Shown here piece by piece: positions 7,258 through 14,425 of a stretch of DNA of 41,258 nt (position 1 is its first letter; every line of letters begins with the position of its first letter). The notes below the pieces were generated by a model. That model ran no database searches and was not told the DNA's origin. It saw only the letters and a program-made list of their open reading frames with translations. The translations under genes were made by a program, and so were the position numbers. Location: assembly GCA_900318555.1 (NCBI GenBank), contig ONKX01000035.1, forward strand, positions 1-41,258. Direction: 5' to 3'. The stretch is from an uncultured Prevotellaceae bacterium (GTDB lineage: Bacteria > Bacteroidota > Bacteroidia > Bacteroidales > Bacteroidaceae).

Positions 7258-8175
7258 TCATGGAGGCTTAGCCTCACCGAGGATGAGGTCGGCCAGGTCG
7301 GTGTTGGGAGCGTAGCATTCGAGACGTGGTGAAATGGTGTAGTGTATAGCGGTGGTTGCCTGCATGTGGCGGCTCCACTTGTCGTAACAGCCGCTATCGG
7401 GGAAGAGAATGACGCGACGGCCTTGCAGACAATGCAGACGCTCAGCGGAGAGTCCGCCGCTACCGGCCGTGGCCAGCCAGAGGTATTCCGGACGGCAGGC
7501 GGCCATGATGAGGGCGGTCTTCTCGCTCTCCACGATGCACACGTGGTCGTCGGGGCGACGGGTCAGCAGGTGTTGTCCGAAGAGGCACTGATTGAGCTGC
7601 CAGTCTTGTGGCAACACTCCGTCGCGAATCAGCTTGACGTGCGTCCAGCTCTGATAGCCGCCGCGGTGGCCGTCGGCATGGTACTGCATGATGTGTCCGC
7701 CGTGTACCTGTCCGAGGTGGTCTATCTGCCAGAAGATGACGTCGGACTGGTGGGTAGCTCCCAGTTGGTAGTCGTCGAAGACTTGACGGAGTCGCTCATG
7801 AGGGATGGAAAGTCGCCGTGCCACGTCGTTGGACAACCACTGCCAGAAGGTGCTCTGAGGTGAGTGGCTGCGTATGACGTAGTCCATGGACAGCGGACGA
7901 AAGGGCGGAAGGGGGATTGGAGTACAATGGTCGTTGGATGCAGGCTTTGTGACCCACTGGTTGTCTCGATAGTAATCGCTGGGCTTGTAATGATATCCGC
8001 AGGAATGCTGGTGATCACACTTACCTACCTCATCAGCCACATATTGGTTGCCGTTGTGAGTATCCACATAGCGTACGAAACATTTCTTCTTACCGCAGTG
8101 TGGGCAGGTGGTCTTCTGCTGACGACGGCCTGTCACGCGCGGGGTCTCTAATTGATATCGATAATCGTTATTCAT
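7258..8175 (-). CDS. primase-like (zinc-finger plus TOPRIM-type) protein, DUF6371-like
   Basis: The 305-residue protein begins with Cys pairs typical of a primase-type zinc finger (Cys24/Cys27, then Cys53 and Cys59 in GKCDHQHSCGYHY). It ends with a TOPRIM-like segment: VESEKTAL around 215-222 and an acidic FPDSG at 258-262. This layout matches proteins of Bacteroidetes mobile elements annotated as DUF6371 or primase-like. It probably makes or processes primers for element replication. It lies downstream of the helicase gene on the same strand, separated by a strong hairpin, so the two form a replication pair. No integrase, relaxase or transfer gene is present nearby. Confidence 0.75.
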   Translation of the reverse strand: MNNDYRYQLETPRVTGRRQQKTTCPHCGKKKCFVRYVDTHNGNQYVADEVGKCDHQHSCGYHYKPSDYYRDNQWVTKPASNDHCTPIPLPPFRPLSMDYVIRSHSPQSTFWQWLSNDVARRLSIPHERLRQVFDDYQLGATHQSDVIFWQIDHLGQVHGGHIMQYHADGHRGGYQSWTHVKLIRDGVLPQDWQLNQCLFGQHLLTRRPDDHVCIVESEKTALIMAACRPEYLWLATAGSGGLSAERLHCLQGRRVILFPDSGCYDKWSRHMQATTAIHYTISPRLECYAPNTDLADLILGEAKPP

Positions 8176-8225
8176 TGTGTCACTGATTTAAATGATTTAA
8201 ATGTTTTTTTGGCGGATTCTCGTTC

Positions 8226-8264
8226 GTTGTTGGAGCCACTATATATATAGGTGGCTCCGACAAC
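8226..8264. promoter_or_regulatory. strong hairpin between helicase and primase genes
   Basis: GTTGTTGGAGCCAC pairs with GTGGCTCCGACAAC (14 bp, one G-T) around an 11-base loop of alternating T and A. No T-tract follows on the minus strand. It may be an attenuator, a processing site or a protein-binding dyad. Confidence 0.6.
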
Positions 8265-8285
8265 AAACAAAAATCTTTCCGCGGG

Positions 8286-9455
8286 TCAGAAGGGCAGTGC
8301 AAATTCCTTGGAGGCCTGAATCAAACCATTACTGTCCTCAAAGATTGCTTCTTCTTTCAACCATTCTGAGATGTACGAAGCCACAGTAGGACGCTTACGC
8401 ACGAAAACCTTTACAAGGATTTCCGTCAGTTGCTTACGGCTGACTGCCCCGCCCTTGTCACGCAGGATCGTCAAGCACTTTTGGAGGCGTTCCTGTTTTT
8501 CCTTTTCAAGGGCTTCCTGACGTTTCTGCTGTTGTTCCGCCTTACGCTGCTCGAGTTGAAGTTTACGCTGTTCGGTAGCATCGACGATACGCCCGTCCTC
8601 GGCAAACATAATGCTCCACTCGGTTGGCTCTTCATGGCGTGACTCCGAACACGAAACAGTGATGACACTGCTGCCGCGCTCCTTCTTGCACTCCAGAACC
8701 GTGGCTGCCTTTTGGGCCAGCATCGTACCGAGGTGACCACGCATGTTATGGTCTTCGTCGGCCTTGTTCGTGTGAAGCACGCAGATGATGGCACAGTTAT
8801 ACTCCTCACTGAGCCCCAACAGGTCCTTGATAATCTGCTTGGACTCAGATTCGTCGTTAAAACTGCTAACGAATTCTACAATGCCGTCGACGAACACCAC
8901 GTCGGGCTTCTCGTCCATTAAGGCTTTGCACAGCAACGGCAGCAAGTCTTCTCGATCGACACGGCGCAGCGAATGAAGCACCACTTGGGAGTCGATGGCC
9001 TCTGGACTAAGTCCCGTCATGGCGGCTACATCGTCAAGGATAGACTTCGTATCCTTTCTGTTCTGCTCAGTGTCGAAGAAGACGATGCGTGGTTTCTCCA
9101 ATAGTGACTTCACGCGGAACATCTCGCCCTGTAGCAGTGCTGCGATGAACACCTTCAGCGTGGTGGTCTTGCCAGCTTTTGCCTTTGCCTTGACAGCATG
9201 GATGTCGCGGCGAGCAAAAAAGCCCGTGCCATCCACCTCCAACGCATACTCTAAATCCGGCACCACCGTATCGGTACGGATGCGTGTCTCGCCAAGAATC
9301 TTTCTTAAGCGCTCACGTTCCTTCTCTTCGGCAGTCGGTTGGTTGACAGCCTCACCCACGATGTCATTCACCATCTGGGCTTGGTTGTTTACTAGTCCAG
9401 TCTGACCATTGGTCTGCTGAACGTTCTCAGTCTCTTTCTTAATATCTTCAGTCAT
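8286..9455 (-). CDS. RepA-like AAA (RecA-fold) ATPase/helicase of a mobile element
   Basis: The 389-residue protein is a RecA-fold ATPase of the AAA_25/RSF1010 RepA type. It has Walker A KAKAKAGKTT at 89-98, an FFDTEQ motif near 126-131, Walker B VVFVDG at 186-191, and the motif HTNKADEDHNMRGH near 228-241. A charged coiled region (about 288-320, rich in Gln, Glu and Lys) leads to a C-terminal winged-helix-like domain. Such proteins act as replicative helicases or loaders for plasmids and integrative elements. It lies upstream of the primase-like gene, same strand. The 5' side (9456-9939) holds several dyads and a possible origin. Confidence 0.8.
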   Translation of the reverse strand: MTEDIKKETENVQQTNGQTGLVNNQAQMVNDIVGEAVNQPTAEEKERERLRKILGETRIRTDTVVPDLEYALEVDGTGFFARRDIHAVKAKAKAGKTTTLKVFIAALLQGEMFRVKSLLEKPRIVFFDTEQNRKDTKSILDDVAAMTGLSPEAIDSQVVLHSLRRVDREDLLPLLCKALMDEKPDVVFVDGIVEFVSSFNDESESKQIIKDLLGLSEEYNCAIICVLHTNKADEDHNMRGHLGTMLAQKAATVLECKKERGSSVITVSCSESRHEEPTEWSIMFAEDGRIVDATEQRKLQLEQRKAEQQQKRQEALEKEKQERLQKCLTILRDKGGAVSRKQLTEILVKVFVRKRPTVASYISEWLKEEAIFEDSNGLIQASKEFALPF

Positions 9456-9630
9456 AACTGTAAGTATTAAGTTGAGCGTTCATAGCACTTACCAGCCATC
9501 AGGCGAACGCTCGTTTACCGCGACTGGCGGGAACCCGTGCCAAGGTTTTAGTCCCTACATATGTACATATAAATTTTTGAAAGTGCCCCCTCAATGTCAA
9601 TTCCTCGTACTACGACAACGAGTATAAAAA

Positions 9631-9656
9631 ACTCCGAGAAGGACTGCTCTCGGAGT
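9631..9656 (-). terminator. second terminator, leftward
   Basis: ACTCCGAGA pairs perfectly with TCTCGGAGT (9 bp, 8-base loop). On the minus strand it is followed by a run of T residues. Confidence 0.65.
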
Positions 9657-9770
9657 ACAAAATTACGAAGAATTAGTGGGACAGCAAGCTGTTTGTGATG
9701 CATATTTTAAGAATATTGGTTTATAGTTAAATTCTTGAAAAACAGATGTTTACACCATCTTATAAAACAG

Positions 9771-9886
9771 TTTTTACAATAATTGCTGACACTTTTGCTG
9801 ATTCTTAATTCTCTTTTTACAGAAGTAGTCCGTTCTGTAAAAAGTTCGTTAAAAAAATGATAAAAATGCCGTGATTGCTGTAAAAA
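9771..9886. repeat. symmetric dyad of four TTTTTACA boxes (possible origin or operator)
   Basis: TTTTTACA lies at 9771-9778 and 9814-9821, and its complement TGTAAAAA at 9836-9843 and 9879-9886. The spacing is 43 bp on each side around one centre. The inner pair extends to a perfect 12-bp inverted repeat (9813-9824 with 9833-9844). The 54-bp arms match at about 35 of 54 positions by hand alignment. It adjoins a helicase/primase pair, so an iteron-like origin is plausible but unproven. Confidence 0.5.
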
Positions 9887-9914
9887 AAAAGACAGATTTC
9901 CGAGGAAACCTGTC
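9882..9914 (-). terminator. terminator of the 395-aa gene
   Basis: On the minus strand GACAG and CTGTC close a stem with inner TTCC/GGAA pairing, followed by nine T residues. It lies 26 bases after the stop codon. Confidence 0.75.
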
Positions 9915-9939
9915 AAAAGATATTTGGGATAAAAACTGA

Positions 9940-11127
9940 TTATGCTGCTTCTGCTTTCGATAAATATGCGGCAAAATTGTTTGCCATCTCCTGCATCGGA
10001 ATCTTTCTACCGTAGCAAAACCTTCGCTCGCGACAAACCGCTTGCCATGAGGGCAACAGATAATCACCCTTGTAATGTACCTTCAAGTAATTCTCATAAA
10101 ACTGTCTCTCATTTGTCTCGTCAATGACAGTTTTACCATCTATGCTCATATAGCTGACAGCACTCCACTTAACGAAATATACCATTTCACGTGCATCATA
10201 CGTTCCTATTTTGCCAGCAGCATCCGCTTTTTTGCTGTGCTTAAAAGGAATATGTAACGTATCAAGTTGGGGAATCAAATCACAGACTTTCCTGCCCCAT
10301 TCAGGGTTGTGAGCCCAAAGTACTGAAGCCTTTTCGTCGAGCCCATATTGGCGACCAGACGCCAGCCTGTAAATGTAGGCTTCGCGCTTCAACCAGTTCT
10401 TGTCATGAGCATGATAGTCCTTCTGCAGCCATTCCTTCATGGGACGGGCATTCTTACGACGTTCAGCTAATTCTTCCTCAGAAATCAACTTGACCTCTCC
10501 AAAGGTATCGAAAACATCATTCACGCAATGGAGCACTTCATCACAACTCTTTTCGAAAATCTTCTTGAGGCGCTCATAGTCGCCCAAAACTTCCTCTTCT
10601 TGACGAATCATGTCCTTACAGACTTTCAGTACCAAAACCAGTTGATAGAAGAATGCTGCCAGCTCATGAAGCAGTGTCTGAACCAAACCAATGTAAACCT
10701 CAATTCCGAACAATTGACCTTGAAACTGGCGGAATGTAAGCCTGGAATAGTCAAGCGTCGGAACAATATTGCCAGCACCGTCCAACTTGCGGCGCACTAC
10801 GGGACAGAACTTACGGAATATTTTCATGCTGCCGGTAATGGTTGTTCCAATACGTCGGACGAGTTTTTCCGTCAATCGGAAACACTCATTATGATCTGTG
10901 GCATATTCCTCGATAAAATTCTCCGAAAAGGCAACTAGTTCCATTGACTCGTTGTTTAGTCGTAACTGATACATGCGGACAAGGTTTAGTGTTTGCTCAA
11001 CTTTTTTCTTGTCAAACTTACAAGCAATAATAGCCTCCAGAGCATTCAGCTCTTCAAATTCACGGGCTGCATCATATATCTGATTAAAACCTGTTTGGTC
11101 TCTTTGTACAATTGTTGAATATAGCAT
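9940..11127 (-). CDS. hypothetical protein, 395 aa, beside mobile-element genes
   Basis: I do not recognise this family. The protein has no signal peptide. A hydrophobic stretch around residues 140-170 (VYIGLVQTLLHELAAFFYQL) looks like a buried or membrane-associated helix. The rest is mainly charged helices, with a basic, aromatic C-terminal third (about 270-380). A promoter with TTG, 20 bases and TAATTTTGT lies upstream, and a clear terminator follows, so it is a stand-alone unit. Its position between the replication pair and a RAYT transposase suggests cargo of an accessory region; a defence or accessory role is possible but not shown by any motif. Confidence 0.65.
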   Translation of the reverse strand: MLYSTIVQRDQTGFNQIYDAAREFEELNALEAIIACKFDKKKVEQTLNLVRMYQLRLNNESMELVAFSENFIEEYATDHNECFRLTEKLVRRIGTTITGSMKIFRKFCPVVRRKLDGAGNIVPTLDYSRLTFRQFQGQLFGIEVYIGLVQTLLHELAAFFYQLVLVLKVCKDMIRQEEEVLGDYERLKKIFEKSCDEVLHCVNDVFDTFGEVKLISEEELAERRKNARPMKEWLQKDYHAHDKNWLKREAYIYRLASGRQYGLDEKASVLWAHNPEWGRKVCDLIPQLDTLHIPFKHSKKADAAGKIGTYDAREMVYFVKWSAVSYMSIDGKTVIDETNERQFYENYLKVHYKGDYLLPSWQAVCRERRFCYGRKIPMQEMANNFAAYLSKAEAA

Positions 11128-11163
11128 TTTCCTGAATTTTTAATTAAACAACAATTTTCATCC

Positions 11164-11172
11164 ACAAAATTA
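11164..11172 (-). promoter_or_regulatory. -7 box for the 395-aa gene
   Basis: TAATTTTGT on the minus strand, with TTG 20 bases further upstream, close to the TTTG-N19-21-TAnnTTTG pattern. Confidence 0.55.
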
Positions 11173-11231
11173 CTCAATTCGTACTTGTTGTGCAAGATTT
11201 TGGACATATATTTATTCTAACGTCGGAGCGA

Positions 11232-11249
11232 ACTTGATTTAAATCAAGT
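11232..11249. promoter_or_regulatory. 18-bp perfect palindrome
   Basis: ACTTGATTTAAATCAAGT is its own reverse complement. It lies between the RAYT gene and the 395-aa gene, about 60 bases upstream of the latter's -7 box. It is a candidate operator. Confidence 0.5.
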
Positions 11250-11291
11250 GTAATACACCGTGTTTCCCTTTTCTTTGCATGACTTCTCCCG

Positions 11292-11337
11292 TTTTGGACA
11301 ACTTTTCATGATTACAAAAAGGAAAAGTTTTCCAAAA
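11292..11337. repeat. long imperfect hairpin next to the RAYT gene
   Basis: TTTTGGA (11292-11298) pairs with TCCAAAA (11331-11337), and AACTTTTC (11300-11307) with GAAAAGTT (11322-11329). That gives 15 paired bases with one mismatch and a 14-base loop. It lies 31 bases past the stop of the HUH transposase, where such enzymes often have REP-like target hairpins. Confidence 0.5.
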
Positions 11338-11367
11338 TGAATAACTTTGGAAATGTCAGGACTCGGT

Positions 11368-12384
11368 TCACTTAGAGGAAAAGGCAGTCAGTTGGCTCAG
11401 CTCCAGCGCCATGAGGTTCATTTGCTGACAGTCGGTGGCAGACAGCTTTACCTGCTCATTACTGTGCTCCCAAGTAGAGAGCATCAGCAGGCGACCTTGG
11501 CCACATGCATCAAACTGTTCGCCTTTGGGCTTCGACAAGGGGGTGAAGCCGTTGCGTAGCACGACAATAGTGGGGAGATGAAGGTCGAATGCCAGGCGCA
11601 TGACCATCTTCTCGCCGGGAGAAATGGCTGGCGAGATGAGTACCGTACCATTGCGGGCGGCATCAAGATAACGGGCTATTTCAACTTCCAGTTGCTGACC
11701 TGTTAGGCGACGCGACACGCGAACCGCCATGCGTTGAGGAGCGGTGAGCAGGGCGCGGTTGCCTATACCGTTGTAAGTGTAAGAGCCTAACTTGAGATTG
11801 AAAAATGGCTGCAACAGGTCGGGACGTTCGCGTTTCATCAACAGGCGGCGAGGGTTGTCACGCAGATAGTGCTTCCATCGCTGGTATTCGTCATCGGTCC
11901 GCAGCACCAAGTCGTTGAAGCCCGGCTCAAAAAGCAGACCGTGCTCAGGGTGGCTCCCCTTCAGGGTTTGTAGCGACTCAGTCGCAACAGGCAGTGGAGC
12001 GACCAACCGGCGATAGGCGCGCCCGCAGCCCGTCTTAAAACCCCTTATGATGCCACTTAGCCCGCAGCTGAGCGGTTCACTGATGAAAAGGATGCCGTGC
12101 AGGTGGTCGGGCATCAGCTGAAGCTCATAGACCTTGACCTCGGGATGGTGGCTCGGAATATTCCACCACTCATCCCGGACAGCACTGCCCAGAGCCGACA
12201 ATTCTATGCGGGGATCGTCACTGGTGCCATAGATGCGCCCGAACAGCGGTCTGCGACCTTCGACAGTCATGGTCACCATATAGATGCCGCGCCTGGTGTA
12301 GTCATGACCGACAAACCGCCGCTTCATCGAAGGTTTCTTATTGCCGGCAAAGGCTTGCCGTTTCTTATAGCTGTCCTTTTCCAT
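11368..12384 (-). CDS. RAYT-type HUH (Y1) transposase with DprA-like C-terminal domain
   Basis: Residues about 20-200 of 338 form a Y1/HUH domain: RRFVGHDYT at the start, the His-x-His motif MPDHLHGI (His94, His96), and a helix EYQRWKHYLRDNP holding the probable catalytic Tyr (Tyr167 or Tyr173). Such REP-associated transposases nick single-stranded DNA at hairpins. Residues about 212-330 form a Rossmann-like extension with LISPAISPGEK and a Gly-rich, DprA/Smf-like pattern. The ATG at 12384 is preferred over an in-frame TTG at 12393, which lies in a -7 box (12398-12390); a second box lies at 12429-12421. No second open frame or IS605-type partner is present. Confidence 0.75.
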   Translation of the reverse strand: MEKDSYKKRQAFAGNKKPSMKRRFVGHDYTRRGIYMVTMTVEGRRPLFGRIYGTSDDPRIELSALGSAVRDEWWNIPSHHPEVKVYELQLMPDHLHGILFISEPLSCGLSGIIRGFKTGCGRAYRRLVAPLPVATESLQTLKGSHPEHGLLFEPGFNDLVLRTDDEYQRWKHYLRDNPRRLLMKRERPDLLQPFFNLKLGSYTYNGIGNRALLTAPQRMAVRVSRRLTGQQLEVEIARYLDAARNGTVLISPAISPGEKMVMRLAFDLHLPTIVVLRNGFTPLSKPKGEQFDACGQGRLLMLSTWEHSNEQVKLSATDCQQMNLMALELSQLTAFSSK

Positions 12385-12524
12385 AATTTGCAAAAGTACA
12401 CAATATCTATTCTTTTGCCCACAAAGTTACAACTTTTCTTTGGATTATTACACCATTTCTAGCTTATTTCTCCATTTATAATCAGTTTTTCGACAAAAAG
12501 GGAATTACTATCCAAACTTTTTCG

Positions 12525-12533
12525 TACCTTTGC
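12525..12533 (+). promoter_or_regulatory. -7 box for the frameshifted gene
   Basis: TACCTTTGC ends only 9 bases before the ATG at 12543, so the mRNA would be nearly leaderless. Confidence 0.55.
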
Positions 12534-12542
12534 ATTTTGATT

Positions 12543-12999
12543 ATGGAAACTTCAGAAAATACGATAGAATCTCAGATAGCAGCCATTTTGAGTGATATTC
12601 GCCAGAAAGGATATTCTTCTCTGCAACCATTCAGCATCGGTAAAGTTGAGGAGCGAATGATGCTGTTTGCCCAAGTTAATGTTATCAATCTTGCCAGCGA
12701 CGAACTATACATGAGTGCCAAGCAGTTACAACACTGCATGAGAGCATCAAAAGCCACAAAAGGTTTGGTAGTTACCGATGCCGACCTGATAGGTTTCCCC
12801 CAGAATCGTTTTCAGATGGATCTCTACTACGACGGTGAATGTTTTTATCTATACTGATGGTCAGTCGAAATTTATCATCCATCCGAACTATAAGATGAAG
12901 GTAAACCGCGAGGAGGTGAAACTTGTCAACTTCATCACAGCCACCCGTAGAACTGACAAGAAGGAGTTCAACGGCAAGCGATATGTCAAGATACAATAA
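12543..12999 (+). pseudogene. small hypothetical protein broken by a +1 frameshift
   Basis: The first frame runs from the ATG at 12543 and stops at 12857 after the residues GECFYLY. The next frame continues without a break as TDGQSKFIIHPNYKMKVN to the stop at 12997-12999. Removing one T from the TTTTT run at about 12842-12847 restores a single protein of about 151 residues. The join lies in a Tyr-rich beta-strand segment, and the downstream part looks coding (FITATRRTDKKEF). No family is recognised with confidence. It could be a genuine pseudogene or a homopolymer error. A promoter box lies just upstream and a weak hairpin (AGCTGGTCA/TGGCCAGCT) just after. Confidence 0.6.
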
Positions 13000-13221
13000 A
13001 AGCTGGTCAACTCGTGGCCAGCTCTATATTTGAGTGAAGGAAACCAAGCGGCAAGGTCGAATTGCTCATCATCACACAGATGCCACCGTTCCGCACATCG
13101 TGGCTCTACTTGGCTTCTCCTTTCACGCTGCAAAGATAGGGATTATTTCTGAAAGTTCCAAATTTTTGAGCGTTTTTTCGAAAAAAGCGGGAAAAAACGA
13201 CCCAATATTGAAATCTTTTCG

Positions 13222-13230
13222 TATCTTTGC
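13222..13230 (+). promoter_or_regulatory. -7 box for the leader RNA and restriction-modification operon
   Basis: TATCTTTGC matches the Bacteroidetes -7 consensus. Transcription would start near 13236, giving a leader of about 330 nt before the ATG at 13565. Confidence 0.65.
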
Positions 13231-13235
13231 ACACA

Positions 13236-13562
13236 AGTATCGGTAAATCGTCGTAAACGACGCAAGCTAAGGCTGATTCTCTGAGTGCAGGGTGCCGGTA
13301 TGACATTGAGGGTTAAACAATAACGACATGAGCAGTTATTAGGAAGATATAGAAATCTCGCAAATTTCTAAAATCAAAATGAATTTCGATAATTGTGAAT
13401 GTTCGCGCTTATGGCGTGGACGTCACTTATCATTCATTTGGGCATGCGAGAGCCTCTATATCTGGTAAGAGCGGACACGCTTTTATCGTGTATAGAGGCT
13501 TTGATGTATTAAGCCCAAAGAGTTCCGATAAGTGCTTATTGTCCTAAAGCTATAAGCGCAAG
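13236..13562 (+). ncRNA. candidate structured leader or small RNA upstream of the R-M operon
   Basis: The 3' half folds by eye into one long nested rod. GCGCTTATGGC (13405-13415) pairs with GCTATAAGCGC (13549-13559). GGAC (13418-13421) pairs with GTCC (13541-13544). CACTTATC (13424-13431) pairs with GATAAGTG (13527-13534). TTTGGGC (13437-13443) pairs with GCCCAAA (13513-13519). AGAGCCTCTATA (13449-13460) pairs with TATAGAGGCTTT (13491-13502). CACG (13476-13479) pairs with CGTG (13487-13490). The 5' half has smaller hairpins: CGTCG/CGACG at 13249-13262, AATAAC/GTTATT at 13319-13340, AGAAAT/ATTTCT at 13351-13369. The outer stem ends 5 bases before the start codon, so translation control is one reading; a separate RNA gene is another. 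I cannot assign it to a known RNA family. Confidence 0.6.
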
Positions 13563-13564
13563 GT

Positions 13565-14422
13565 ATGCCAAACAAGGAAGCAGATCTCCCCTGCATTGAT
13601 ATCAGAGAGGAGAGCCTGTTGGAACTGTCGCCAGAGGTATTAGCAGTACTTCTTCGTGACCACACCACAGGGCGAAACATCTTCTGGGCGACGCATGACT
13701 ATGAGCCGCTTGGAGGTGGATATGATTACCATTCGGAGATACTGCCCGAATTGATTACGGGTGAGAAGGGAATGGTAATCCGTCCTCGTGTGTTCAAATC
13801 TAAAGAGAACCAGACAGATCGTTCCAAGGATATGGCAGAGGTGTTTACGCCTTCGTGGATATGCAATGCGCAGAACAATTTGGTTGATGAAGCTTTGCCC
13901 AACGACATGACGTGGCAGGACTATGTAAGGCAGACTTGTTTAGAGATAACCTGTGGAGAAGCACCTTATTTGGTTAGTCGCTACGATGCTGCTACTGGCG
14001 AACAGATTCCTTTGGAAAAACGCATCGGCCTGCTCGACCGCAAGCTGCGATTGGTAAATGATAAGACAGGAACAAAGGAAGAATGGTTGGAGTGGGCACA
14101 GATGGCTTTTAAGAATACCTACGGCTATGAATGGCAGGGGGATAATCTATTGCTGGCCCGAGAGGCTCTGCTCTATACATTTATTGATTACTACCAGGCA
14201 AAGTTTGGTGAGAATCCTTCAGAGGCAAATATTCTCGGAATAGCCGAAATTATTTCGTGGAACCTATGGCAGATGGACGGACTGCGTGGTGTGCCACCCG
14301 ATTATCCGTCGCCAGGTGAATTACTTGACAATCCCGTTCCCGATATGTTTACCACCTACTGCGTCATTCGCGACTGGGATGAGAACAGAGAAATAAGATA
14401 TGTTGACCTGATAAAACAATAA
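13565..14422 (+). CDS. restriction-modification protein, degenerate methylase-like subunit
   Basis: The 285-residue protein resembles the first gene of Bacteroidetes Eco57I-like restriction-modification loci, often annotated as restriction endonuclease subunit M. It carries an EVFTPSWIC motif (residues 92-100), like the FTP motif at the start of N6-adenine methylases. LEITCGEAPY (126-135) stands in the place of the SAM-binding DPxxGSG loop but lacks its usual residues, so catalysis is doubtful. No NPPY motif is present. It probably works with the full methylase encoded next: the next ATG follows its stop after three bases. The long structured leader ends 5 bases before its start. Target recognition or scaffolding is an inference. 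Confidence 0.7.
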   Translation: MPNKEADLPCIDIREESLLELSPEVLAVLLRDHTTGRNIFWATHDYEPLGGGYDYHSEILPELITGEKGMVIRPRVFKSKENQTDRSKDMAEVFTPSWICNAQNNLVDEALPNDMTWQDYVRQTCLEITCGEAPYLVSRYDAATGEQIPLEKRIGLLDRKLRLVNDKTGTKEEWLEWAQMAFKNTYGYEWQGDNLLLAREALLYTFIDYYQAKFGENPSEANILGIAEIISWNLWQMDGLRGVPPDYPSPGELLDNPVPDMFTTYCVIRDWDENREIRYVDLIKQ

Positions 14423-14425
14423 TAT

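Larger units (their letters stand above)
9456..9939. other. 484-base non-coding region with several dyads
   Basis: I see no credible gene here. It contains: a GAGCGTTC/GAACGCTC dyad (9474-9481 with 9505-9512) in the leader of the helicase gene; the palindrome ATATGTACATAT (9559-9570); a terminator (9631-9656); a motif shared with 1053-1075 (9676-9701); a large symmetric dyad (9771-9886); and the terminator of the next gene (9882-9914). Such density is typical of element replication or control regions. Confidence 0.5.

Noticed and set aside
9707-9916. 69-codon minus-strand frame in the 9456-9939 region
   Set aside because: It spans the symmetric dyad and overlaps a terminator, with no family resemblance.
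13379-13546. Three short open frames within the structured leader
   Set aside because: All are open because the RNA element lacks stop codons; the pairing pattern explains the sequence better than any peptide. A leader peptide is not fully excluded.
13236-13562. Retron or group II intron RNA
   Set aside because: No reverse transcriptase gene is nearby and no domain V-like hairpin was seen.
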